Shown here in pieces: positions 56,548 to 64,000 of a stretch of 64,000 bases of DNA. The stretch covers positions 51,834-115,833 of the forward strand of contig JAEESS010000002.1 in assembly GCA_016286445.1 (NCBI GenBank), given 5' to 3'. Both the position numbers and the translations under genes were made by a program. Numbering within the stretch: position 1 is the first letter of the stretch; every line of letters starts with the position of its first letter. Origin of the DNA: Bacillota bacterium. GTDB lineage: Bacteria; Bacillota; Clostridia; Christensenellales; CAG-138. The notes beneath the pieces were generated by a model. The model was not told the DNA's origin and searched no databases. It worked only from the letters and a program-made list of their open reading frames with translations.

Positions 56548-59175
56548 ATGAATCCCGAAATGCCGAAAACCTACGACCCCGCAAGCGTGGAGCATGCGTG
56601 GTACGAGAAGTGGGAACGGAACGGCTATTTCCATGCCGCGCCGAATCCCGAAAAGAAACCGTTCACGATCGTGATCCCGCCGCCCAACATCACGGGCAAG
56701 CTGCACATGGGACACGCGCTGGACAATACGCTGCAGGATACCATCATCCGTTACAAGCGGATGTGCGGCTATGAGACGCTTTGGCTTCCCGGCACGGATC
56801 ACGCCTCGATCGCAACGGAAGTCAAGATCGTGGAAGCGCTCGCAAAGGAGGGCGTGACAAAAAAGGACATCGGACGCGAAGCGTTTTTGAAACGCGCATG
56901 GGAATGGCGCGCGGAATACGGCGGAACGATCGTCAAGCAGCTCCGTAAAATGGGCTCGTCCTGCGACTGGGAACGCGAACGCTTTACCATGGACGACGGC
57001 TGCAACCGCGCCGTGGTCAAGGTGTTCAAAAACCTGTACGACAAGGGGCTGATTTATCGCGGAAACCGAATCATCAACTGGTGCCCGGACTGCAAGACCG
57101 CGCTTTCCGACGCAGAGGTCGAGTATGAAACCCAGGACAGCCATCTCTGGCATGTGCGCTACGATGCGCCGGACAAGTCCTACTCGATCACCGTTGCGAC
57201 CACGCGTCCGGAGACCATGCTCGGCGACACCGGAATCGCGGTGCATCCCGAGGATCCGCGTTACAAGGATATCATCGGCAAGACCGTCGTACTGCCGCTG
57301 GTGAACCGTGAGATTCCGATCGTCGGCGACGAATACTGTGAGATGGAGTTCGGCACCGGTGCGGTGAAGATCACGCCTGCGCATGACCCGAACGACTTTG
57401 AGGTCGGCAAACGGCACAACCTTCCCGTGCTGCGCGTGTTTACGGACGACGGACACATCAACGAAGAAGGCGGGAAGTATTGCGGGCAGGATCGCTTTGA
57501 ATGCCGCAGGAACATCGTTAAGGATCTTGAAGAGAGCGGCAACCTCGTGAAGATCGAGGACTATACGCACAACGTCGGCACCTGCTATCGCTGTCACACG
57601 ACGATCGAAACGATCGTTTCAAAGCAATGGTTCGTGGACATGAAACCGCTTGCCGGTCCTGCGATCGACATGGTACGCTCCGGTAAGGTGAAGTTTGTGC
57701 CCGAACGCTTCGACAAGAATTTCTATCACTGGATGGAAAACATTCGCGACTGGTGTATTTCGCGTCAGCTTTGGTGGGGGCACCGCATTCCCGTGTATTA
57801 CTGCGACGATTGCGGCGGAACGTTCTGCGAAGAGACTGCGCCGGAGAAGTGCCCGGTGTGCGGCGGCAAGCTGCGTCAGGACGAGGATGTGCTCGATACC
57901 TGGTTCTCGTCCGGACTTTGGCCGTTCTCAACGCTCGGCTGGCCGGAGGAGACGGAGGAGCTCAAGTACTTCTATCCGACCGACACGCTCGTGACAGGTT
58001 ACGACATCATTACATTCTGGATCTCCCGCATGATCACGTTTGCGGCGGAGGTTATGAAGGCGGAGCCGTTCAAGACGGTCTATGTCCACGGACTTGTGCG
58101 CGACGGACTCGGCCGCAAGATGAGCAAATCCTTGGGCAACGGCATCGATCCGCTCGATATCATTGACAAATACGGCGCCGACTCGCTGCGGTTCTCGCTT
58201 GTCACCGGCAACGCCGCGGGCAACGATATGCGCTTCTACACCGAAAAGGTCGAAGCGGCGCGGAACTTCTGCAACAAGGTCTACAATGCGGCGCGGTTCG
58301 TGCTGATGAACATCGACGGGGATACGAAGCCCTCGTTTGACGAGAGCACGCTGTCGATCGTCGACAAGTGGATTCTGGCGCAGCTGGACCGTACGATCCG
58401 TGACGTGACCGCGAACCTCGAAGCGTACGAGCTGAACCTCGCGGCGGAAAAGATCTACGACTTTATCTGGGGCACACTCTGCGACTGGTATATCGAGCTC
58501 GCGAAGCCTTCGCTTTACAGCGACGACGCCGCGGAAAAGGCACGCGTATCGTCCGTGCTTCTGTATGTGCTTTCGACGTCGATGAAGCTGCTGCATCCGT
58601 TCATGCCGTTCATAACCGAGGAGCTGTATCAGCGCCTGCCGGGGCATGAAGAGACGATCATGCTCTGTGGCTGGCCGAAAGCGTCGGAAACGCCGCGGTA
58701 TGAAGCGGAGGAAGCCTGCACCGAAACGCTGAAGGACGTGGTGCGCGCGATCCGCAATGTGCGTGCGGAGCGCAAGGTCCCCGTCGGACTGAAGATCAAA
58801 GCAAAGCTGATCGTGCCCGATCCGACTTCGTTCGGCGCAGTCGAGAAGCTTTTGATGAAGCTGATCGGCGCTGAACACATAGAGATCACCGATGTGCGCG
58901 GCGACGTTCAGAAAACGGATGTGCATCTTGTATGCAGCGGCGCGGAGGCGTATATTCCGCTGGCGTCGCTTGTGGATCTGGACGAGGAACGCGCAAGGAT
59001 CGACAAGGAGATCGAGCGGATGAAAGGCGAAGTCGCACGCGCGGAAGGCAAGCTTTCCAACGAGAAATTCGTTTCGAGAGCTCCGGAGGCAGTCGTTGCC
59101 GAAGAGCGCAGAAAGCTCGAAGCGGCAAAAGAGATGCTTGCCCGTTTAGAAGAGCGTCGCGCGGATCTGAACTGA
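56548..59175 (+). CDS. valS: Valyl-tRNA synthetase
   Basis: PPPNITGKLHMGHALDNTLQD; GRKMSKSLGNGIDPLDII; C-terminal coiled coil. Confidence 0.97.
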   Translation: MNPEMPKTYDPASVEHAWYEKWERNGYFHAAPNPEKKPFTIVIPPPNITGKLHMGHALDNTLQDTIIRYKRMCGYETLWLPGTDHASIATEVKIVEALAKEGVTKKDIGREAFLKRAWEWRAEYGGTIVKQLRKMGSSCDWERERFTMDDGCNRAVVKVFKNLYDKGLIYRGNRIINWCPDCKTALSDAEVEYETQDSHLWHVRYDAPDKSYSITVATTRPETMLGDTGIAVHPEDPRYKDIIGKTVVLPLVNREIPIVGDEYCEMEFGTGAVKITPAHDPNDFEVGKRHNLPVLRVFTDDGHINEEGGKYCGQDRFECRRNIVKDLEESGNLVKIEDYTHNVGTCYRCHTTIETIVSKQWFVDMKPLAGPAIDMVRSGKVKFVPERFDKNFYHWMENIRDWCISRQLWWGHRIPVYYCDDCGGTFCEETAPEKCPVCGGKLRQDEDVLDTWFSSGLWPFSTLGWPEETEELKYFYPTDTLVTGYDIITFWISRMITFAAEVMKAEPFKTVYVHGLVRDGLGRKMSKSLGNGIDPLDIIDKYGADSLRFSLVTGNAAGNDMRFYTEKVEAARNFCNKVYNAARFVLMNIDGDTKPSFDESTLSIVDKWILAQLDRTIRDVTANLEAYELNLAAEKIYDFIWGTLCDWYIELAKPSLYSDDAAEKARVSSVLLYVLSTSMKLLHPFMPFITEELYQRLPGHEETIMLCGWPKASETPRYEAEEACTETLKDVVRAIRNVRAERKVPVGLKIKAKLIVPDPTSFGAVEKLLMKLIGAEHIEITDVRGDVQKTDVHLVCSGAEAYIPLASLVDLDEERARIDKEIERMKGEVARAEGKLSNEKFVSRAPEAVVAEERRKLEAAKEMLARLEERRADLN

Positions 59176-59232
59176 ATTGACACGGGGGAGGGAAACCTCC
59201 CCCGACACACAAGATCGGAGCATGAAAGGAGC

Positions 59233-59736
59233 ATGAGCATGGAATCGAATCCGAATATCGTATCCATTCCGGACAACAATGAGCAGATCAAACAAATGTT
59301 TGATGAATTGCGCACCTATGAGGAGAAGAACCTTCGCATCAACCGGATCCGCATGGTGTGCACGATCGCAGGGCTGACGCTTCTGGTGGTTGCGCTGATC
59401 GCCGTACTGATCAACGTCGGTACGGTCGTTCGCAAGGTCAACGCCGTATCTGAAGCCGCGATCAAGACCGTAAACAATATCAACACGATCGCAGAACAGG
59501 TGACGAAGGTCGACCTGGAGAAACTCGGTAAATCGATCCAGAACGTTGCGGAGCTCGGCGAAAGCACACTGCAGCAGGTGAAGGATGCGACAAAAGGATT
59601 GGATTTGCTTGTTCAGGACGCAGATGAAGCGATGCAGCACATCAACAGCGTCAATTTTGAGGACCTGAACAACGGGATCCAGCGGCTGAACGATGTTCTT
59701 GCGCCGATGGCGAAATTCTTCAACATTTTCAACTGA
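59233..59736 (+). CDS. Hypothetical single-TM coiled-coil protein
   Basis: One TM (VCTIAGLTLLVVALIAVLINVG) followed by an amphipathic/coiled-coil region. Confidence 0.7.
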   Translation: MSMESNPNIVSIPDNNEQIKQMFDELRTYEEKNLRINRIRMVCTIAGLTLLVVALIAVLINVGTVVRKVNAVSEAAIKTVNNINTIAEQVTKVDLEKLGKSIQNVAELGESTLQQVKDATKGLDLLVQDADEAMQHINSVNFEDLNNGIQRLNDVLAPMAKFFNIFN

Positions 59737-59767
59737 TAAAATTATTTCAGAAAAACAAAAAAATGTG

Positions 59768-59796
59768 TTGACTTTTTATCCGGAATGTAGTATTCT
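59768..59796 (+). promoter_or_regulatory. Promoter TTGACT-N17-TATTCT of the tRNA cluster
   Basis: Read directly. Confidence 0.7.
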
Positions 59797-59826
59797 AATC
59801 AAGCCGTTTGAAGTTCGTGTGAAGTT

Positions 59827-59903
59827 CGGGGTGTAGCGCAGTCCGGTAGCGCACGTGCTTTGGGAGCATGGGGCCGGAGGTTCAAATCCTCTCACCCCGA
59901 CCA
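59827..59903 (+). tRNA. tRNA-Pro(TGG)
   Basis: CGGGGTG/CACCCCG acceptor; loop ttTGGga; encoded CCA. Confidence 0.93.
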
Positions 59904-59919
59904 AAACGGCTTGATGCGT

Positions 59920-59994
59920 GGTCCCGTGGTCAAGTGGTTAAGACACCGCCCTTTCACGGCGGCTACAGGAGTTCGAATCTCCTCGGGATCACCA
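59920..59994 (+). tRNA. tRNA-Glu(TTC)
   Basis: GGTCCCG/CGGGATC acceptor; anticodon TTC; encoded CCA. Confidence 0.93.
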
Positions 59995-60012
59995 TTTTCC
60001 TTCTGGGAACAA

Positions 60013-60089
60013 GGGCCTTTAGCTCAGTTGGTCAGAGCGGTCGGCTCATAACCGATTGGTCCGGGGTTCAAGTCCCTGAAGGCCCACCA
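60013..60089 (+). tRNA. tRNA-Met(CAT)
   Basis: GGGCCTT/AAGGCCC acceptor; anticodon CAT; encoded CCA. Confidence 0.92.
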
Positions 60090-60095
60090 AAGAGT

Positions 60096-60172
60096 GGCCC
60101 GGTAGTTCAGTTGGTTAGAATGCCAGCCTGTCACGCTGGAGGTCAGGGGTTCGAGCCCCCTTCGGGTCGCCA
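60096..60172 (+). tRNA. tRNA-Asp(GTC)
   Basis: GGCCCGG/TCGGGTC acceptor; anticodon GTC; encoded CCA. Confidence 0.93.
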
Positions 60173-60179
60173 TTTTTCT

Positions 60180-60254
60180 GCCGGCGTAGCTCAATGGCAG
60201 AGCAACTGATTTGTAATCAGTAGGTTGTTGGTTCGACTCCGATCGCCGGCTCCA
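60180..60254 (+). tRNA. tRNA-Thr(TGT)
   Basis: GCCGGCG/CGCCGGC acceptor; loop ttTGTaa; encoded CCA. Confidence 0.93.
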
Positions 60255-60288
60255 ACATGACATTGATAACTTGATAACGGTATTTCGT

Positions 60289-60373
<85 letters not shown>

Positions 60374-60379
60374 TAATAC

Positions 60380-60466
60380 GCGGGAATGGCGGAATTGGCA
60401 GACGCGCACGGTTCAGGTCCGTGTGAAAGCAATTTCATGCAGGTTCAAGTCCTGTTTCCCGCACCA
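60380..60466 (+). tRNA. tRNA-Leu(CAG)
   Basis: GCGGGAA/TTCCCGC acceptor; loop ttCAGgt; long variable arm; encoded CCA. Confidence 0.93.
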
Positions 60467-60509
60467 TCAAAGAAACCTCTTTTGTCTACCAGGGCAAGAG
60501 AGGTTTTCT
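60465..60509 (+). repeat. Conserved 45-bp hairpin/terminator module, copy 1
   Basis: catcaaagaaacctcttttgtctaccagggcaagagaggttttct; identical to copy 2. Confidence 0.92.
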
Positions 60510-60511
60510 CA

Positions 60512-60540
60512 TTGCTTAACACGCTGGGCTGTGGTATAAT
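60512..60540 (+). promoter_or_regulatory. Promoter TTGCTT-N17-TATAAT downstream of module copy 1
   Basis: Read directly. Confidence 0.6.
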
Positions 60541-60573
60541 GAGATCGATAAATCGATGTTTACGGAGGAGCAT

Positions 60574-61167
60574 ATGATCGTCTATCATTACAGTCAAACA
60601 TTAAAAGAGGGAGACCGTTTGGAACCAGGTCATCTGGATTTCACGGATCTTTGCGAGCCGTTCATCAAGGCATTGGAACGCAGCCGCGATTGCTTTTTCG
60701 GTATGCTCCTTAACGGTAAGTATATGTTCGCGGTGCTCGACAGGTCGGGTCTTCGGTACTGGGCCGATTATGCGAAGTGGGCGACAGAGGGCCTGTTCGA
60801 GTTCGTTCGCAGGACCGAGTTCCCTGACAGCGTCAGCCGCCTGCACTGCAGCTATTTTTGCACCTGCATCGATGACGCCATAGTCGCTTTCGATGAGGGC
60901 TTCGGCGAGGAAGACGAAGAAGAGCAGGAAACGGTGCATCTGTTTGAAGTCGAAGTCCCGGAGAGCAGCCTCCAGATGCGCGATCTTTCCGTTTATGACG
61001 CCGCTTATGACGCTCTGAGCGACGATCAGGATGCGGATGCGGCCATCGAGCTTGCCCGGAAGTATTTTTCGGGAGGGCACGGCGACGAACCGAATTGGGA
61101 ATACTTGTCCGCGGGCGACGCTGTGGCCGTCAAAGACGTTTCATATTTCCTGCGAGAGCAGAAATGA
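60574..61167 (+). CDS. Hypothetical protein
   Basis: SD ggaggag; MIVYHYSQTLKEGDRLEPGHLDFTDL...; no confident family. Confidence 0.7.
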   Translation: MIVYHYSQTLKEGDRLEPGHLDFTDLCEPFIKALERSRDCFFGMLLNGKYMFAVLDRSGLRYWADYAKWATEGLFEFVRRTEFPDSVSRLHCSYFCTCIDDAIVAFDEGFGEEDEEEQETVHLFEVEVPESSLQMRDLSVYDAAYDALSDDQDADAAIELARKYFSGGHGDEPNWEYLSAGDAVAVKDVSYFLREQK

Positions 61168-61208
61168 GCGCTGTTTGACAAATCGATATTTGTAGAGGTA
61201 ATACGGAT

Positions 61209-61667
61209 ATGAAAATCAAACTGGAACCGATTAACGATACTAATCGAGAGGCTGTGCTGGCGCTAACTGTGCGTGAAGATCAGCTATTTGTCGCGCCGAA
61301 CGATTATTCATTAAGCGAGGCCGATGAGGCCAATGCCAACGCGCCCGGCACGGCGAGGCCGTTTGCGATCTATGCGGGCGAAAAGATTGTCGGCTTCTGT
61401 ATGCTCGCCCTGGACCCCGAGGATGAGAATCCTGTTGACAGATACTGTCTCTGGCGTTTTATGATCGACAAAAACGAACAGGGCAAGGGCTACGGTCAGG
61501 CGGCGCTTCATGAGATCATCAAGTATTTCAAAGAGAACGGTGTGGACACGATCTATCTGTCGACTGCACCTGAGAACGAGGTCGGATTGCACGTGTACCA
61601 TAAGGCGGGCTTTAAGGAAACAGGAGAGATGGAAGACGGAGAAGCTATTTTTGTTTTGACACTCTAA
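61209..61667 (+). CDS. GNAT family N-acetyltransferase
   Basis: YCLWRFMIDKNEQGKGYGQAALHEIIKYF...VYHKAGFKETGEMEDGE. Confidence 0.88.
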   Translation: MKIKLEPINDTNREAVLALTVREDQLFVAPNDYSLSEADEANANAPGTARPFAIYAGEKIVGFCMLALDPEDENPVDRYCLWRFMIDKNEQGKGYGQAALHEIIKYFKENGVDTIYLSTAPENEVGLHVYHKAGFKETGEMEDGEAIFVLTL

Positions 61668-61694
61668 ATACCCGTTTGTCGGGACGACAGACGT

Positions 61695-61741
61695 TACGTT
61701 TGTGCGTTCTTCCCTTGAAAAGTGTACGTTTGTGCGCTCTT
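61695..61741 (+). repeat. Pair of 17-bp direct repeats, 30-bp offset
   Basis: tacgtttgtgcgttctt (61695-61711) and tacgtttgtgcgctctt (61725-61741). Confidence 0.85.
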
Positions 61742-61744
61742 GCA

Positions 61745-61789
61745 CATCAAAGAAACCTCTTTTGTCTACCAGGGCAAGAGAGGTTTTCT
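61745..61789 (+). repeat. Conserved 45-bp hairpin/terminator module, copy 2
   Basis: Identical over 45 bp to copy 1. Confidence 0.92.
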
Positions 61790-61791
61790 TG

Positions 61792-61820
61792 TTGTTTTAG
61801 AAGGTTGACTATGGTATAAT
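61792..61820 (+). promoter_or_regulatory. Promoter TTGTTT-N17-TATAAT downstream of module copy 2
   Basis: Read directly. Confidence 0.6.
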
Positions 61821-61861
61821 TGCCGCAACAAATCGTGATTTGTTGATAAGGGAGAATTGAA

Positions 61862-62824
61862 ATGAGAAAAACGGGAATGAGACGATCAACGTTGCTGTTG
61901 CTGTGTGCGGTGCTGATCTCAATGTTGGTTTGCGGTTGCACGGGTTCGAAAGAGTATAAGAAAACGAAGAATCTGGGTCCTCATGCGGACGAATATCCTT
62001 ATCTGGTTAAAACCGAGTCAGCAACGTGGTATCTTGCGAAAGCGGACATAGAATTGCTTGGTGAGGACGAATTCTATGAAGGGCTGTACGCGATGTTGGA
62101 TGATGCCGAGGCGGATATGCAGGATGCACGCGACGCGTTGAAAGGTTATATTCCCGATGAGATCGCGCCCATCGATATCTATACAGACTTTTGCGGCAAA
62201 GCTGGGATCGCTGCATCCGCAAACGCGTATTACAACGGAATCGGAAATTTCATTAAACTGTTCAACGGTTGGAAAATCGCGCGAATCTCGTTGCAGCATG
62301 AGTACGTACACTACTTGACCATGCATTGCGCACAAAACCCCACACAATTCGGTTTCTGGGCGGAAGGCACAGCGGAGTATGTTACCAATTTCATCTGCAA
62401 AAATCGGCTGGCGCGTTCCGAAAATATGGGATTTGAAATCGCAGGTTATCCTCAGGTGATGTGGGATCTGTCTTGGAACGAAGAGGAGAACTGCATCGAT
62501 CCCCTGAAATTGTATTATGGGCTTGGCGCAATCGCAGCGAACGGCGGACTGGTAGGAGTGCGTTACTACGCCGTCATGAATGAAACAATCGTGCGAACAG
62601 ACGAGATGGAGAAAAACCTGAAACCGTCGGAACTTTCTTTGTGCGAGGCTTCTGGAATGATTGCGTATCTTGTGGATACATACGGCAGAGACAGGGTATT
62701 CGCAAACTGGAACGTCGATCCGAATACAATGGAAACGGTCTTCGGAAAGCCATTCTCAGAAATCTACCGCGAATGGGCAGCATGGAACGTAGAGCAGTGT
62801 CGAATAATGGGGATACAGTTCTGA
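61862..62824 (+). CDS. Putative lipoprotein with gluzincin-like zinc peptidase motif
   Basis: Lipobox LVCGC; SLQHEYVHYLTMHCA (HExxH) and FWAEGTAEYVTNF (possible third ligand Glu). Confidence 0.72.
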   Translation: MRKTGMRRSTLLLLCAVLISMLVCGCTGSKEYKKTKNLGPHADEYPYLVKTESATWYLAKADIELLGEDEFYEGLYAMLDDAEADMQDARDALKGYIPDEIAPIDIYTDFCGKAGIAASANAYYNGIGNFIKLFNGWKIARISLQHEYVHYLTMHCAQNPTQFGFWAEGTAEYVTNFICKNRLARSENMGFEIAGYPQVMWDLSWNEEENCIDPLKLYYGLGAIAANGGLVGVRYYAVMNETIVRTDEMEKNLKPSELSLCEASGMIAYLVDTYGRDRVFANWNVDPNTMETVFGKPFSEIYREWAAWNVEQCRIMGIQF

Positions 62825-62866
62825 TCATTCAAATTCCGGTTTGTCGAGAAGTTTGACGTGTATCTC

Positions 62867-62911
62867 TTACGCGGTCTTTCTACGGTTTGGTGTCCTTTTA
62901 CGCGGTCTTTC
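62867..62911 (+). repeat. Pair of 14-bp direct repeats, 31-bp offset
   Basis: ttacgcggtctttc at 62867-62880 and 62898-62911. Confidence 0.85.
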
Positions 62912-62916
62912 ACAAC

Positions 62917-62957
62917 AGAGAAACCTCTTTTGTCTACCTGGGCAAGGGAGGTTTTCT
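62917..62957 (+). repeat. Conserved hairpin/terminator module, copy 3 (diverged)
   Basis: agagaaacctcttttgtctacctgggcaagggaggttttct. Confidence 0.88.
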
Positions 62958-62966
62958 TTATTCATG

Positions 62967-62995
62967 TTGACATCACCCCGTGGGTTTGGTATTCT
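62967..62995 (+). promoter_or_regulatory. Promoter TTGACA-N17-TATTCT downstream of module copy 3
   Basis: Read directly. Confidence 0.65.
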
Positions 62996-63042
62996 ATGAA
63001 AAATAGAATGTAATCTGAATTTAATCAGAGGAGGCAACCATC

Positions 63043-63921
63043 TTGCAGTATGAAATCAAGCCCTTGACGCAGGAAGACGCGGGATACATGGAAGAAAGGA
63101 TCGACGAATTCGACGATGCCGTTCTGCCGCCGGAACCGGATGCGCCGGAGGATGAGGAGCTCATCCTGAAGGTCGAAGACGAAGAGGGGAACACCATCGC
63201 CGCGTTCGTTGCAATGATCTACACCTGGTGCCAATTGGATGACATCACGATGTGGGTAGATGAGGCGTACCGCAGGCAGGGATTGGGATCCATGCTTCTC
63301 AGAGAAGCCGAGCGCATTGCCAAAGAACGCGGCTGCTATCTCTCCTTGCTGGAAACCTTCGATTTCCAGGCCAAGGGCTTTTGCGATAAACATAGTTATT
63401 CGGTGTGCGCAGAGCAGGACAGGTCGAAAGGTCCGAAACGTTATTATATGCTCAAGCGTCTTGATAAGGAACTGCCGGACTACATACCAAAGAATAACAG
63501 CGCGCAGAAGCGCTTTGAGATCAGACGCGGTACAGAGGAGGACGTGGATCTCATTTTCGAGAATCTGGACAAATTCAATGACTCCGTTGTTCCGCCGCTG
63601 CACGAGTATATCCGCCTGAACAATAAGCTCGTCGATCGTGACGGAAACATGATCGCCGGTATCATGGCAGGCGTCGGCGGCTGGGACGACGGCTACGTTC
63701 ACCTCCTTTGGGTGGATGAGCCCTACCGCGGTCAGGGATTGGCTTCTTATCTGTTGAAGGAGTGCGAACGTGAGGCGAGGGAAAACGGAGCCGATGTCCT
63801 GTTTGTGTACGCCCGTGATTGGGTCGCGGATTTCTATGTAAAGCACGGATTCACCGAGTACGGCGCGGCTGAGAATTTCCCAAAGGGACATCGCAGCTGC
63901 CGTTTGAAAAAGCTGCTGTGA
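63043..63921 (+). CDS. Tandem two-domain GNAT acetyltransferase (TTG start)
   Basis: SD gaggagg; first ITMWVDEAYRRQGLGSMLLREAERIA, second VHLLWVDEPYRGQGLASYLLKECEREA. Confidence 0.85.
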   Translation: MQYEIKPLTQEDAGYMEERIDEFDDAVLPPEPDAPEDEELILKVEDEEGNTIAAFVAMIYTWCQLDDITMWVDEAYRRQGLGSMLLREAERIAKERGCYLSLLETFDFQAKGFCDKHSYSVCAEQDRSKGPKRYYMLKRLDKELPDYIPKNNSAQKRFEIRRGTEEDVDLIFENLDKFNDSVVPPLHEYIRLNNKLVDRDGNMIAGIMAGVGGWDDGYVHLLWVDEPYRGQGLASYLLKECEREARENGADVLFVYARDWVADFYVKHGFTEYGAAENFPKGHRSCRLKKLL

Positions 63922-64000
63922 TCAGACATTATTTCAATCACCTTTCCTGAAAACCCGACATTATTAAGAGCGTTTTTAGGCGTTCTTTCAATGCTTTGGT

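Noticed and set aside
59183-59204. Perfect hairpin cgggggaggg-aaa-cctcccccg after valS as terminator
   Set aside because: No U-tract follows; kept only as a possible RNA 3' stabiliser or attenuator, not called.
60466-64000. Classical integrative element or integron at the tRNA cluster
   Set aside because: No integrase, excisionase or transposase ORF is visible in the window, so it is reported as a repeat-delimited array rather than a mobile element.

Overview
The window looks like a chromosomal segment of an endospore-forming Clostridia-type Firmicute; all assignments are from reading the sequence and ORF translations, with no database search. From left to right: (i) a sporulation compartment-switch locus (spoIIE 3' part, spoIIGA, sigE, with sigG convergent); (ii) lipoproteins, two tRNAs, GNATs, tandem phosphodiester-glycosidase-like genes, mntP and ttcA-like; (iii) a U32 peptidase, then the complete spoIIIAA-AH operon with a much shortened spoIIIAF; (iv) asp23/amaP/DUF2273-nusB-tsaD-like-xseA-xseB-ispA-dxs-tlyA-nadK-argR-recN-spoIVB. 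The place after spoIVB where spo0A normally lies holds two overlapping, divergent Spo0A-family genes: one with an apparently degenerate receiver and one with only the DNA-binding domain. (v) Then deoB-punA, cysS, a cohesin-like surface protein, folT-folC, NlpC/P60, ABC-F, glycerate kinase, pdp, polA-coaE-slt-lspA-rluD and T-box-valS. (vi) The window ends with a 7-tRNA cluster followed by an array of short accessory genes separated by a repeated intergenic module (paired ~14-17 bp direct repeats, conserved 45-bp hairpin, promoter). The most interesting signals are the split/divergent Spo0A pair and the iterated cassette-like array downstream of tRNA-Leu. No CRISPR array, transposase or integrase was recognised.
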